Positions 25,971 through 34,923 of a stretch of DNA of 62,102 bases are shown one piece after another. The position numbers and the translations under genes are program-made. This DNA comes from Saccharomonospora sp. CUA-673 (GTDB lineage: Bacteria; Actinomycetota; Actinomycetes; Mycobacteriales; Pseudonocardiaceae): contig NZ_MKKE01000019.1 in NCBI RefSeq assembly GCF_001942305.1, positions 1 through 62,102 of the forward strand, read 5' to 3'. The notes beneath the pieces were generated by a model. The model had not been told where the DNA came from. It saw nothing but the letters and a program-made list of their open reading frames with translations, and searched no databases. The stretch's first letter is position 1. Every line of letters begins with the position of its first letter.

Positions 25971-27772
25971 TCGTTCTCCTCGTCCCCCGCGGGTTCGCCG
26001 GCGAGCGGCAGCCACGCCTCGACCACCCAGCCGCCGGCACCGCGGCCCGTGCGCAGTGTGCCGTTCAACAGTGCCACCCGCTCGCGCATGCCGACGAGAC
26101 CGTAGCCGCCCGGCACCGACAACGGCCCCGCACCACCGGACGATCCGTCGTCGGCCACCCGAACGCGCAACCCGGCGCAATCCTCGGGATCCCCATCGGA
26201 ATCGGGATCCGGCCGCACGGAAACCCACGCGGTCGTCGCGCCGGCGGCGTGCTTGCTGACGTTGGTGAGCGATTCCTGCACGATCCGCAGGGCCGACCGC
26301 GCGAGTTCCTGCGGCAGGTCGTCCGGGACGTCGGCGTCGAGCTCGATCCGCACCCCGTGCGCACCTGAGGTCGCGAGGGCCTGCAGGTCGGCCGCGAGGT
26401 CGGTGGTGGCCGACTCGTCGACGACGCCGTCCCCGTCGCCGCGCATGCTGCGCACGAGCCTGCGCATGGCGACGAGCGCCTCGGTGCCGGCGTTCTCGAT
26501 CTGGTCGAGCGAGTCCGGCACGACGTCGGGATCGCGCTTCGCGACGATCTTCGCCGCCTGCGCCTGCACGACGATGCCCGTGACGTAGTGGGCGACGATG
26601 TCGTGCAGTTCGCGCGCCAACGCCATCCGCTCGGCGGTCTGGGCCTCGGTGACGGCCGCTTCGACCGAGGTCGTGCGTTCCGAGTCGCGGGCCCGCAGGA
26701 ACATGCCGATCGCGATGGACATCCCGAGCAGCAGCGACGCGGAGATGACCAGCCCCGGCAGCATCGACGTGCCGGCGACCCGGCTCGTCAGCAGCACCTG
26801 GATGATCGCGCCGCTGCCGACGACGGCACTGAGGGTCGCGACGGCGACGGTCGCCCGCAGGGGCGGTTGCGTCCGCACGACGAGGGCGACCGTGATCATG
26901 CCCGCGACCACCGCGGTGGTGGTCAGGCCGCCGAACCCGGTGTACGCCTCGAGCCCGGCCGTCCGCATGAGGACATTGCTGAGGATGTAGATCACGACGA
27001 GCGCGCCGACGGCCCGGATCGGCCTGCGTGTCGCGTGCAGCGCGGCCAGCGCACTCGCCGCCGCGGGCAGGGCCATGACGACGTAGGTCCGGTCGCCACC
27101 CAGGATCATGGACCCGTCGAGGAACAGGGTCAGCGCGAGCATGCCGACGAGCAACCACTGGTGGCGCAGCAGTTCCCCGAACGGGCTCCGGGCCCTGACG
27201 GTGCGATGGAGGGTGCCGAACGCGATCGCTCCCGTCACCAGCGCCGCCCCGAGCAGCAGTCCCCCCAGACCGAGCCCACGGACGGACATGCCGCGGACTT
27301 CCATGCTGCCCAGCTGCGCGACGAGCAGGAGCACCACCGTCACCGCGCCGGGGATCGCCGCCGCCGACCGGACGCAGTAGTAGACGAGCAGGGTGCCCGC
27401 GACGCATTCCGCGAGCGACATCGTGACCAGCAGCGTCATGGACGGCATCGCGCCGGTCGACGCGGTCAGCACGGAGCTCATGACGAGCACGGCGGCGCCG
27501 GTCAGCCCCGCCACGACCGACCGGCGGCGCGCCCACATCGCGCACGCGGCGAACGCGACGATGCCCGGCAGTAGGACGAGGTCCCCACCGTCCCGGCTGC
27601 CGTCCAGCGCCCTCGGCGCGATCATGGCGACGTCGACCAGCACGGCGGCGGCCAGGACGATGCCCGACAGCCCGCCGGTCTGCAGCAGCCGGGTCACGCG
27701 GTGTTCGAGAGCGCGAGGGGACCGCACCGGACCACCGGGTGCGGACCCGCTGCCGGGCGACGTGTCGTGCAT
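25967..27772 (-). CDS. membrane sensor histidine kinase (HisKA_3)
   Basis: The roughly 601-residue kinase has about ten hydrophobic segments in the first 370 residues, for instance LSGIVLAAAVLVDVAMIAP and WLLVGMLALTLFLDGSMIL. The dimerisation domain carries the phospho-His in ARELHDIVAHYVTGIVVQ, and the ATPase has ALRIVQESLTNVSKHA and VADDGSS. ATG at 27772 is chosen, but codons to 27919 are also open and would run through the palindromic intergenic region. The kinase is coupled to its regulator. A signal-sensing membrane domain next to an ABC exporter suggests detection of an envelope stress or drug. Confidence 0.88.
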   Translation of the reverse strand: MHDTSPGSGSAPGGPVRSPRALEHRVTRLLQTGGLSGIVLAAAVLVDVAMIAPRALDGSRDGGDLVLLPGIVAFAACAMWARRRSVVAGLTGAAVLVMSSVLTASTGAMPSMTLLVTMSLAECVAGTLLVYYCVRSAAAIPGAVTVVLLLVAQLGSMEVRGMSVRGLGLGGLLLGAALVTGAIAFGTLHRTVRARSPFGELLRHQWLLVGMLALTLFLDGSMILGGDRTYVVMALPAAASALAALHATRRPIRAVGALVVIYILSNVLMRTAGLEAYTGFGGLTTTAVVAGMITVALVVRTQPPLRATVAVATLSAVVGSGAIIQVLLTSRVAGTSMLPGLVISASLLLGMSIAIGMFLRARDSERTTSVEAAVTEAQTAERMALARELHDIVAHYVTGIVVQAQAAKIVAKRDPDVVPDSLDQIENAGTEALVAMRRLVRSMRGDGDGVVDESATTDLAADLQALATSGAHGVRIELDADVPDDLPQELARSALRIVQESLTNVSKHAAGATTAWVSVRPDPDSDGDPEDCAGLRVRVADDGSSGGAGPLSVPGGYGLVGMRERVALLNGTLRTGRGAGGWVVEAWLPLAGEPAGDEENE

Positions 27773-27829
27773 GGGGCGAACGGTAGTCCAGACCACCGCC
27801 GGCGCGACCCGGCCGGAAGGTCGGTGCTG

Positions 27830-27849
27830 CATCGGCCGATCGGCCGATG
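27830..27849. promoter_or_regulatory. 20-bp perfect palindrome between kinase and ABC genes
   Basis: CATCGGCCGATCGGCCGATG is its own reverse complement and lies near the middle of the 145-nt divergent gap. CGGAAGG and CCTTCCG form an outer dyad around it. It is a likely binding site for the neighbouring NarL-type regulator or another dimeric factor. Confidence 0.55.
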
Positions 27850-27917
27850 TCGCGGCCCCGAGGTCCGGCCTTCCGTCCGAAGTGGCCGGCGCCGCCGTTC
27901 GGCCAGGCTCAACAGCC

Positions 27918-28673
27918 ATGACGACACGGATCTCGACCGCCCCGCACCGGGCGGAATCGGAGGCACGGCCCGCGCTCGGGGGACGTGGCCTCGTGAAGCG
28001 CTACGGCTCGGAAACCGCACTGTCCGGAGTGGACATCGACATCACGCCGGGCGAGGCGGTGGCGATCGTCGGGCCCTCCGGTTCGGGCAAGTCGACGCTG
28101 CTGCACGTGCTCGCCGGCATCCTGCCCGCGGATTCCGGGGAGGTGTGGCTCGGCGGCAGGCGCGTCGACACGCTCGGGGAGTCGGCGCGCAGCGAACTGC
28201 GCCGCAGCGAGTTCGGCTTCGTGTTCCAGAGCGGCATGCTCGTCGCCGAGCTGACGGCCGAGGAGAACGCCGCGCTCCCGTCACTGCTGGCCGGGGTCGA
28301 CCGCGCGCGTGCGCTGGGCGAGGCGCGCAGCCGGCTGAGCGAGCTCGGGCTGGGCGGCAAGGAACGCAACCGGCCGGGCGAACTGTCCGGCGGGCAGGCC
28401 CAGCGGGTCGCGATCGCGCGGGCGCTCGCGCACCGGCCGAGCGTCATCTTCGCCGACGAGCCGACCGGCGCCCTCGACACCCGCACCGGCCGCGACACGA
28501 TGGGCGCACTGCTGGCGTCCGCGGCCGAATGCGGATCCGCGGTCGTGGTCGTCACGCACGACCGCGAACTGGCCGCCGGACTGCCCCGGACGGTGTCCCT
28601 TCGCGACGGACGGATCGAGTCCGACACGTGCCAGGCCGCGTCGGTCCCGGCGGCAGGGGGTACGGCGCCGTGA
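27918..28673 (+). CDS. ABC exporter ATP-binding protein (LolD/MacB type)
   Basis: The 251-residue ATPase has Walker A GPSGSGKST, the Q-loop FVFQSGML, signature LSGGQAQR, Walker B VIFADEPTGALD and the switch VVTHD. This is the MacB/FtsE-like type that partners with FtsX-domain permeases. ATG at 27918 is the first in-frame start beyond the divergent promoter. The next gene overlaps it by four bases (GTGA). It lies divergent from a two-component system, a common layout for peptide-antibiotic sensing and detoxification modules. Confidence 0.93.
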   Translation: MTTRISTAPHRAESEARPALGGRGLVKRYGSETALSGVDIDITPGEAVAIVGPSGSGKSTLLHVLAGILPADSGEVWLGGRRVDTLGESARSELRRSEFGFVFQSGMLVAELTAEENAALPSLLAGVDRARALGEARSRLSELGLGGKERNRPGELSGGQAQRVAIARALAHRPSVIFADEPTGALDTRTGRDTMGALLASAAECGSAVVVVTHDRELAAGLPRTVSLRDGRIESDTCQAASVPAAGGTAP

Positions 28674-30979
28674 GCTCCTTCCGGATCGCGCTGCGGGTGC
28701 TGCGCACCGACGCCCGCACCCGGACGTCCGCACTGCTCATCGCGGTGGGCGTGGCGTTCGCGACCGCGTTGGTCCTGCTGCTGGTGTCGCTGCCGGGGGC
28801 CACCCAGGAACGCGCCGACCGCGCGGCGTGGCAGCTGCCCGCCGGGCACACCTCCGCCGAGGTCACCGGTGAGGGCGGGACCGTCGAGCACGCCGCCGGC
28901 GTCGACGTCACCCCCGACGGCAGGGAGATCCAGCGCGTCGACGTCGCGGCCCTGGTCGACCCGGCCGACGTCCCGCTGCCCGCGGGCATCGACCGGCTGC
29001 CCGCGCCCGGCGAGGCGCTCGTGTCGCCCGAATTGGCGGCGCTGCTCGACCGCGCGCCCGGATCGCAACTCGGCGACCGCTACGGCGAGGTCACCGGCAC
29101 GCTCGGCCAGGACGCACTCGCCTACCCGGAGCAGCTCGTGGTGCTCGTCGGCCACGAACAGGGGGACATGCCGGCCGCCGCGACGTCGCTGGCCGGGTTC
29201 GGCGACACCGGCACCGTCGACCCGATGCTGTCACTGCTCGCGGGCGTCGGCGTGGTCGTGCTGACGGTGCCGAGCCTCGTGCTCATCGCCTCGGCCGCGC
29301 GGCTGATCGCCGCCCGCAGGGAACAGCGACTCGCGGTGTTCCGGCTCGCCGGCGCGACGCCACGCCAGGTGGTCTCCATGGTCGCCGCCGAGACCGTGCT
29401 GGCCGCCGCGGCCGGTGCGCTGCTCGGCCTGGCGGCGAGTCCGCTGCTGTACTACGCGGCCACGTTCGTGCCGTGGGACGGCGGCACGTGGCACCTGTCC
29501 GACTTCGGCCCCGGCGTCCCGACGACGTTGGCCGTCCTGGTCGGCGTCCCGTACCTGGTGCTCGTCGCCGCGGTGCTGGGGCTGAACCGGGTGCTGTCGA
29601 CCCCGCTCGGCGCGGTCGGCGGGCACACCCCGAAACGACTGCACTGGTGGCGACTGCTGCCCCTGCCGCTGTCGGGCCTGGTGTTCGCGTACCTCATCGC
29701 CGCCGCCCAGGAGCGCGGCGTCGACGCGTCGGTGATCCTGCTGTCGATGGCGTTGATCGTCGTCTCGATCAACCTGACCGGACCGTGGATCACCGCGCTC
29801 GTCGGGCGGATGTTCCGCCGCAGCTGGCGCCGCCCGTCGGGACTGCTCGCCGGCAGCCGCCTGACCGACGACCCGCGCGGCGCCTACCGCGCGACCGCCG
29901 GGGTCGTGCTCGCCGTGTTCACCGGGGCGATGGCGTTGACGCTGATGCCGAGCCTGGAGGCCTCGGCCGGCGCACCGCAGTCGTTCCGCGACGGCGTGCA
30001 GTACGTCGACACGACCGGAGCCGAGGCCGAGCGCATCGCCGACGGGACCGACGCGCGGCTGGCGCAGTACGGGCAGACCGAACGTGCCGCCGTGCTCCAC
30101 AGCGCCTACCTGCGGGTGGGCGACTCCCGGGACGCCGAACAGGTCGTCACCGTCGCCGACTGCGGCGACGCGAACCGGGTGCTGCCGCTCGACCTCGGCG
30201 ACGTCTGCGCCGACGAACCCGCCGTGTACTCGACCTACCCGCTGCGCGAGGGCCCGCTGTCGCTCGTGGCCGACCCCATGGCCGACGCCGGCACCCCGCT
30301 CGGGGACGTCCCGGTCCGCCAGGTCGAGGCGCTCGGCGGCGGCAGTGACGGTGGCAGTGCTGATGGGAGGGACACCGCATCGACCGTGGTCGTCGACTCG
30401 CGCCTCCTGCCGGATGGACCGGACGCAGGCTCGGGTGTCGGGTCGGACGAGGCGTTGGTGACCGTGGCCGTGCCGTCGACGGCGGCGAACGGCGACATCG
30501 TCCGGACCGCGTTGGTTGCCGGGTCCGGCGGGGAGCAGGTGCAGAGCCGCGAGGTGCGCCTGGCCGGACAGGAGAACCAGCTCGCCGACCTGCGCCGCGT
30601 GACGGTGATCGGCCTGTCCGTCGCGGCGCTGCTCGGCGGGTGCAGCGCGGCGATCACGACGGCGGGCTCGGTGCTCGACCGGCGTCGCACGTTCGGCGCG
30701 CTCATCGCCGCAGGCACCCCGGTGCGGGTGCTGACCAGGGCGCTGCGCGCCGAGTCGGGACTGCCCGCGTTCATCGCCACGGCCGGTGCGGGCGTCGCCG
30801 GGGTGCTCGTCGGCGTCGGGTTCATCAACCTCGTCGACGACGCCGACAATCCGGTCGTGGTCTTCTCCCCGTGGCTGGCGGCGCCGCTGGTACTCGGTGT
30901 CGCGGTCGCGCTGATCGCCTCGTCGGTGTGCCGCCCGGCCCTCAACCGCGTCCGACAAGAACCCCTCGCCGACGAATAA
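28670..30979 (+). CDS. FtsX-type ABC transporter permease
   Basis: This 769-residue permease has an N-terminal membrane segment (TSALLIAVGVAFATALVLLLVSL), a large extracytoplasmic region, and a first FtsX core (VGVVVLTVPSLVLIASAARLIAARREQRLAVFRLAGATPRQV). A second membrane block lies near residues 310-420, a second external domain with two adjacent cysteine sites (VADCGDANR and LGDVCADEPAVY) follows, and a terminal FtsX core ends it (AALLGGCSAAITTAGSVLDRRRTFGALIAAGTP). GTG overlaps the ATPase stop. It acts with it in export or mechanotransmission. Confidence 0.92.
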   Translation: MSSFRIALRVLRTDARTRTSALLIAVGVAFATALVLLLVSLPGATQERADRAAWQLPAGHTSAEVTGEGGTVEHAAGVDVTPDGREIQRVDVAALVDPADVPLPAGIDRLPAPGEALVSPELAALLDRAPGSQLGDRYGEVTGTLGQDALAYPEQLVVLVGHEQGDMPAAATSLAGFGDTGTVDPMLSLLAGVGVVVLTVPSLVLIASAARLIAARREQRLAVFRLAGATPRQVVSMVAAETVLAAAAGALLGLAASPLLYYAATFVPWDGGTWHLSDFGPGVPTTLAVLVGVPYLVLVAAVLGLNRVLSTPLGAVGGHTPKRLHWWRLLPLPLSGLVFAYLIAAAQERGVDASVILLSMALIVVSINLTGPWITALVGRMFRRSWRRPSGLLAGSRLTDDPRGAYRATAGVVLAVFTGAMALTLMPSLEASAGAPQSFRDGVQYVDTTGAEAERIADGTDARLAQYGQTERAAVLHSAYLRVGDSRDAEQVVTVADCGDANRVLPLDLGDVCADEPAVYSTYPLREGPLSLVADPMADAGTPLGDVPVRQVEALGGGSDGGSADGRDTASTVVVDSRLLPDGPDAGSGVGSDEALVTVAVPSTAANGDIVRTALVAGSGGEQVQSREVRLAGQENQLADLRRVTVIGLSVAALLGGCSAAITTAGSVLDRRRTFGALIAAGTPVRVLTRALRAESGLPAFIATAGAGVAGVLVGVGFINLVDDADNPVVVFSPWLAAPLVLGVAVALIASSVCRPALNRVRQEPLADE

Positions 30980-31042
30980 GTCGAGGGCACAACGCGTTAC
31001 ACGGGAGGGGAGGCACCCCTGGAGGTGACTGGGGGAAGCGAC

Positions 31043-31080
31043 GTGGGCTGGGCGTTTCGTCGGGGGAACGCCCAGCCCAC
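31043..31080. terminator. hairpin between permease and trmB
   Basis: Perfect 14-nt arms, GTGGGCTGGGCGTT and AACGCCCAGCCCAC, flank a 10-nt loop in the gap between two convergent genes. It could serve both. It lies eight bases from the trmB stop. Confidence 0.9.
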
Positions 31081-31088
31081 CCGCGCGG

Positions 31089-31787
31089 TCAGGCGCGCTT
31101 CTCGAAGATCAGGTCGTGGGAGATGCGGCCCTCCTCCTCGGCGCGCTGCTCGAACTTCGTCACCGGACGCCATTCGGGACGCGGGGCCCAGCCGTCGAAG
31201 CGGTTGGTCAGCGACGGTTCGGCCGAGCAGACCTCGAGCATCTGGTCGGCGTAGTCCTGCCAGTCGGTCGCCAGGTGCAGCGTGCCGCCGGCGGCGATGC
31301 GCGAGGCGACCAACGCCACGAAATCGGGCTGGACCAGCCGGCGCTTGTGGTGGCGCTTCTTCGGCCACGGGTCCGGGAAGAAGATCCGCACCCCGGCCAG
31401 CGACTCGGGGGCCAGGTGGTCGCGCAGCAGCGGCACCGTGTCGCCGTGCAGCAGGCGCAGGTTGTCCACGCCGAGCTTGTCCGCCCGCAGCATCAGCTGG
31501 CCGAGGCCGGCCTCGTACACCTCGATGGCGATGTAGTTGACCTCGGGCGCGGCGGCCGCGAGCTGCGCCGTCGCCTCGCCCATGCCCGAGCCGATCTCGA
31601 GCACCACGGGCGCCGACCTGCCGAACCAGCCCTCGACGTCGATGGCGCCGGGTTCGAGCTCGGACACGGTGCGTCCCAGTTCGGGCCACCTCGTGTCCCA
31701 GGCGCGCTGCTGGCCGACGGTCATCCGCCCGCCGCGTTTGACGTAGCTGACGACGCTGCGCAACCGCGGCTGTCCTTCGCTTTCCAC
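31089..31787 (-). CDS. trmB: tRNA (guanine-N7-)-methyltransferase
   Basis: This SAM-dependent enzyme methylates G46 in the tRNA variable loop. SAM motif VLEIGSGMGEATAQLA, then IAIEVYEAGLGQLM, RIFFPDPWPKKRHHKRRLVQP and HLATDWQDYADQML are diagnostic. GTG at 31787 is taken because the longer frame to 31844 would overlap the upstream gene by 35 nt. No start has a strong ribosome site. The C-terminus ends FEKRA. It is followed by a strong terminator. Confidence 0.93.
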   Translation of the reverse strand: MESEGQPRLRSVVSYVKRGGRMTVGQQRAWDTRWPELGRTVSELEPGAIDVEGWFGRSAPVVLEIGSGMGEATAQLAAAAPEVNYIAIEVYEAGLGQLMLRADKLGVDNLRLLHGDTVPLLRDHLAPESLAGVRIFFPDPWPKKRHHKRRLVQPDFVALVASRIAAGGTLHLATDWQDYADQMLEVCSAEPSLTNRFDGWAPRPEWRPVTKFEQRAEEEGRISHDLIFEKRA

Positions 31788-31809
31788 GAACGTCGACGAT
31801 AGCCGCGGG

Positions 31810-32421
31810 TCAGCGGACCGCTTCGATCTCCCCCAGGCGTGCACGTAGTCCGGCGAGTCCGTCGATCGCGAGCGGCGCGGGCGGGGATGCGTTCTGCTGC
31901 GCGACGCAGTGCGCGGGCAGCACGTCGATCCAGCCGGTGTGCCGGGCGGTGTTGACGACGGTCGTGGGGATGCGTCGGTCGCCGCCCGTTCCCTCGGACG
32001 GGATGAATTCCCAGTATCCGGATTCCCCGTCCTCGGGCCACGGGACGAATTCCCAACCCGGACGCTTACTGAGCAATTTGTGCACTCGGTCCTCGACGCG
32101 GAATCCGGCGTCCCGCGATTCGAGCTGACCCGCCGACAGTGCGCGCAACCACCACGGTGCCGGCACGGGCTCGTCGGATCGGGACGCGGCGCGGTACAGC
32201 GAGAGCACCTGGCTCAGCGGTCCGCGGTGCACCCACGCCATGCGCAGATCGGTGGGCGTCGCGGCGTCGCCGGTGGCGAGCGGCAGCTCGATGGCCTGCG
32301 ACCATTCGAGGCCCATCATCGGCTCGAGACTGGGTGGTGCGTCGTTCCGGGCGTCGCCGGGCGCGACACCGTCGTGGGCATCGCTGCCGCGTGGTTCCTG
32401 CGAGATACTGAACACCGTCAA
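31810..32421 (-). CDS. conserved hypothetical protein upstream of trmB
   Basis: The 203-residue product is cytosolic, without signal or membrane segments. The core has WWLRALSAGQLESRDAGFRVEDRVHKLLSKRPGWEFVPWPEDGESGYWEFIP and WIDVLPAHCVAQ. I do not recognise the family. It starts with TTG at 32421, six bases after GGAGG, and ends 23 nt before trmB, so the two are probably cotranscribed. It might be a tRNA or stress accessory protein by context only. Confidence 0.65.
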   Translation of the reverse strand: MTVFSISQEPRGSDAHDGVAPGDARNDAPPSLEPMMGLEWSQAIELPLATGDAATPTDLRMAWVHRGPLSQVLSLYRAASRSDEPVPAPWWLRALSAGQLESRDAGFRVEDRVHKLLSKRPGWEFVPWPEDGESGYWEFIPSEGTGGDRRIPTTVVNTARHTGWIDVLPAHCVAQQNASPPAPLAIDGLAGLRARLGEIEAVR

Positions 32422-32721
32422 GGGTCACCTCCGTAGAGTCCTGACGGGCTGACACCCAGCATCCCCCAAATTGCCGCGAAATGTGGGCCGCCGTGGGGGT
32501 ACTCACAGGCAATTAACCGATTCTTAATTCGGATGGAGCAGCCGCGGGTCGAGCGGCGAGTCGATCTTGTTCTCGGCGATTCCGACGAGTGAACCGAAAA
32601 GACCCGGCCCGGGCCGCCCCCGAATGCGGCCCGGCCGGGTCTCCCCCTACCCCGGATTCCGTCCGACAGCCCCCGCTGTCCCCGCGGACGGAGCTCCCCC
32701 GGTGTGGTTCCTGTGGTGCTG
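32422..32721. other. intergenic gap between two minus-strand units
   Basis: The gap holds the ribosome site and presumed promoter of the 31810 gene (AATTAACCGATTCTTAATTCGG at 32512-32533 is unusually AT-rich for this genome) and the terminator of the ABC-2 operon at 32601. I see no gene in it. Confidence 0.6.
32601..32641 (-). terminator. terminator of the ABC-2 operon
   Basis: Arms of 17 and 16 nt (32601-32617 and 32626-32641) pair with one bulged C around an 8-nt loop. The hairpin lies about 80 nt beyond the permease stop on the minus strand. Confidence 0.8.
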
Positions 32722-33473
32722 TTACGCGTCCCGCTTGCGGGCCGTGCCGATCGCGATGGCCAGCAGCACCGCCGCGAAGGCCGCGAAGTAGGCCAGCGAC
32801 CACCACGGGCTCAGCGTCGCCGTCGAGACCGGCTCGCCGGGCACGCCCCCGCCGTCACCGGCGACGAACTTGTGCAGGACGTTGAACGGCATCCACTCGT
32901 AGATGTCCGACCCGATGTTCGGGATGAAATTCACCAGGCCCTCGACGGCCAGGAAGTAGATCATCACCAGCGAGACGCGCCCGCGCTGTGCCGCACGAGG
33001 ATGCCGACGGCCACCGCGACCACCGCGGCCAGCGCGCTGGCCGGGCCGACGCCGGCCACGTTCAGCCAGTCCGCCGTGCTGTTCAGCGCCAGGTCGGAAC
33101 CGGCGGGCGCGAGGAGCCAGCCGAGGGCCCACGAGCCGAAGGCCATGGCCAGGCCGATGACCAGGCCGACGAGCGCGACGACCGCCGTCTTGGCCAACAA
33201 CGCCGCAGCGCGGTTGGGCACCGCCTGGAACGTGGTGCGCATGGTGCCGAAGCGGTACTCCGTGGTGACCGCCAGCGCCGCCAACACCATGATCACGGCC
33301 ATGCCGAAGCTGTACGAGAGTTGGGTCGAGGCCACCGTCGCCGGGAATTCCTCGGTGGAGAAGCCGACCACCAGGGCCGTGAACCCGCCCGTGAGCGCCA
33401 GCGCCGCGATGGCGCACCACCACGGCGAACGGGTGCTGAGGAGCTTGATGCGTTCGACTGCGAGAAGTGTCAT
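32722..33473 (-). CDS. ABC-2 type permease, frameshifted
   Basis: The first frame, MTLLAVERIKLLSTRSPWWCAIAALALTGGF onward, has four membrane segments up to VVAVAVGILVRHSAG. An indel near 32985 then gives SLVMIYFLAVEGLVNFIPNIGSDIYEWMPFNVLHKFV, one last segment (WWSLAYFAAFAAVLLAIAIG) and a basic end. The restored length is about 250 with six segments, like the permeases paired with drug or lantibiotic exporter ATPases. It starts 19 nt after the ATPase gene at 33493 and ends before a hairpin. Confidence 0.83.
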
Positions 33474-33492
33474 GTCTCTTCGATCCCCCTGA

Positions 33493-34431
33493 TCAGTTCG
33501 CCGCGGTGGCTGTGGTCGCGGAGCCTGCTTCGACGTCGGTGTGGTACTCGACCGAGTCGCCCGTGATCTGCATGAACGCCTGCTCCAGCGATCCCTGCTG
33601 CGGCGCGAGCTCGTGCAACGTCACCTGGTTCTCCATGGCCAGCTCGCCGATCTTGTCGCTGCTGGCACCGGAGACGAGCAGGCCGTCGTCGGCACTGGTC
33701 ACCGCCGCGCCGACACGCTCGAGCGCGGGCCGGAGCCGGTCGAGATGCGGGCTGCGCACCTTCACGGTGCTCTCGGTGGCACGGGCGACGAACTCCTCGG
33801 TGCTGCTCTGGGAGATCAGCTTGCCCTTGCCGATGACGACGAGCTCGGTGGCCGTCAACGCCATCTCCGAGAGCAGGTGGCTCGAGACGAACACCGTGCG
33901 GCCCTCGTCGGCGAGGCGCTGCATGAACTTGCGGATCCAGAGGATGCCCTCCGGGTCGAGACCGTTCACCGGCTCGTCGAACAGCAGCACCTCGGGGTCG
34001 CCGAGCAACGCGCTCGCGATGCCGAGCCGCTGCGACATGCCCAGCGAGAACCCGCCCGCGCGCTTGTTGGCGACTTCGCTCAACCCGACGATGTCGAGGA
34101 CCTCGTCGACGCGCTTCGGCGAGATCCTGTTCGACTTCGCCATCCACGCCAGGTGGGCGCGGGCCGACCGGTTCGGATGCACCCAGCCGGCCTCCAGCAG
34201 GGCGCCGACCGTCCGGAGTGGATGGTGCAGCTCGGTGTAACGCTTGCCCCCGATGGTCACCGATCCGCTCGTCGGGTTGTCGAGCCCGAGCATCATGCGC
34301 ATCGTCGTGGACTTACCCGCACCGTTCGGGCCGAGGAAGCCGGTGACCTTGCCCTCCTTGACCGTGAACGAGAGGTCTTCGACGGCGACCTTGTCCCCGT
34401 ACTTCTTGGTGAGGCCCTGTGCCTCGATCAT
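33493..34431 (-). CDS. ABC-2 exporter ATP-binding protein
   Basis: The roughly 312-residue ATPase is of the DrrA/CcmA type. It has Walker A GPNGAGKST, the H-region YTELHHPLRTVGALLE, signature FSLGMSQRLGIASALL, Walker B VLLFDEPVNGLDPEG and SSHLLSEM. The C-terminal 90 residues are the regulatory extension of this class (RPALERVGAAVTSADDGLLVSG). ATG at 34431 is fixed by AGGAGGG six bases upstream. It forms an operon with the permease. The substrate is unknown, probably a drug or lipid. Confidence 0.92.
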   Translation of the reverse strand: MIEAQGLTKKYGDKVAVEDLSFTVKEGKVTGFLGPNGAGKSTTMRMMLGLDNPTSGSVTIGGKRYTELHHPLRTVGALLEAGWVHPNRSARAHLAWMAKSNRISPKRVDEVLDIVGLSEVANKRAGGFSLGMSQRLGIASALLGDPEVLLFDEPVNGLDPEGILWIRKFMQRLADEGRTVFVSSHLLSEMALTATELVVIGKGKLISQSSTEEFVARATESTVKVRSPHLDRLRPALERVGAAVTSADDGLLVSGASSDKIGELAMENQVTLHELAPQQGSLEQAFMQITGDSVEYHTDVEAGSATTATAAN

Positions 34432-34923
34432 GATTCCCTCCTGTGGCGGCACCGGCCGTTACGGCGGGCCGCCGCTGAATCCCCTGGTCGGCTCGGTGCC
34501 TGTGGTGTGGCGGGTGTTGCTGTGCCTGTGTGGCTGTCATCTTCGCCGGGAACCGGCGCCTCGCGCGTCATCCTGTAGACCGAACTTCGCCCCAGCCCCT
34601 GGTCGTACACGCGATGGCCGTTCGGCTGCGGGTTCGACAGTGCTCCGGCGTCCTGGCTGCGGTGCACAGATAGCTTCGCGCATTTCGGACGACCCGGCGA
34701 TCCGTGACAACCCTGAGTTCCCCCTGAATCCCCACCCCAGGGGTGCTCCCGAGGGCCCCATAGTCGCGTTGAACGCAGCCATGGGGCCGTTGGGTGCGTT
34801 GAACGCGACCAAAGTTCCCACCGCACGTTCCCCTCGCGGGTGCGGTTTTGTCGGGGGCATGTGAGTTACTCGGTGGGCCGAGCGGTTCGGCGAGGGGGCG
34901 GCGCGAGCGAAGGGGTGGCACGG
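34432..34923. other. divergent intergenic region
   Basis: This 492-nt gap lies between the ABC-2 operon (minus) and the SDR gene (plus). It holds the Shine-Dalgarno sites of both, the dispersed repeat copy at 34745-34813 and a low-GC stretch around 34570-34700. Open frames here derive from the repeat and have no ribosome sites. I see no gene. Confidence 0.6.
34745..34813. repeat. dispersed intergenic repeat, copy C
   Basis: GCTCCCGAGGGCCCCATAGT and two GTTGAACGC-GACC/AGCC units recall the element at 20284 and, inverted, those at 5449 and 35906. The CGCGTTGAACGC part repeats within the copy at about 44-nt spacing. Confidence 0.65.

Noticed and set aside
26588..27574. A long plus-strand frame antisense to the histidine kinase
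   Set aside because: His/Arg/Gly/Asp-rich low-complexity product without a ribosome site, while the kinase frame is complete.
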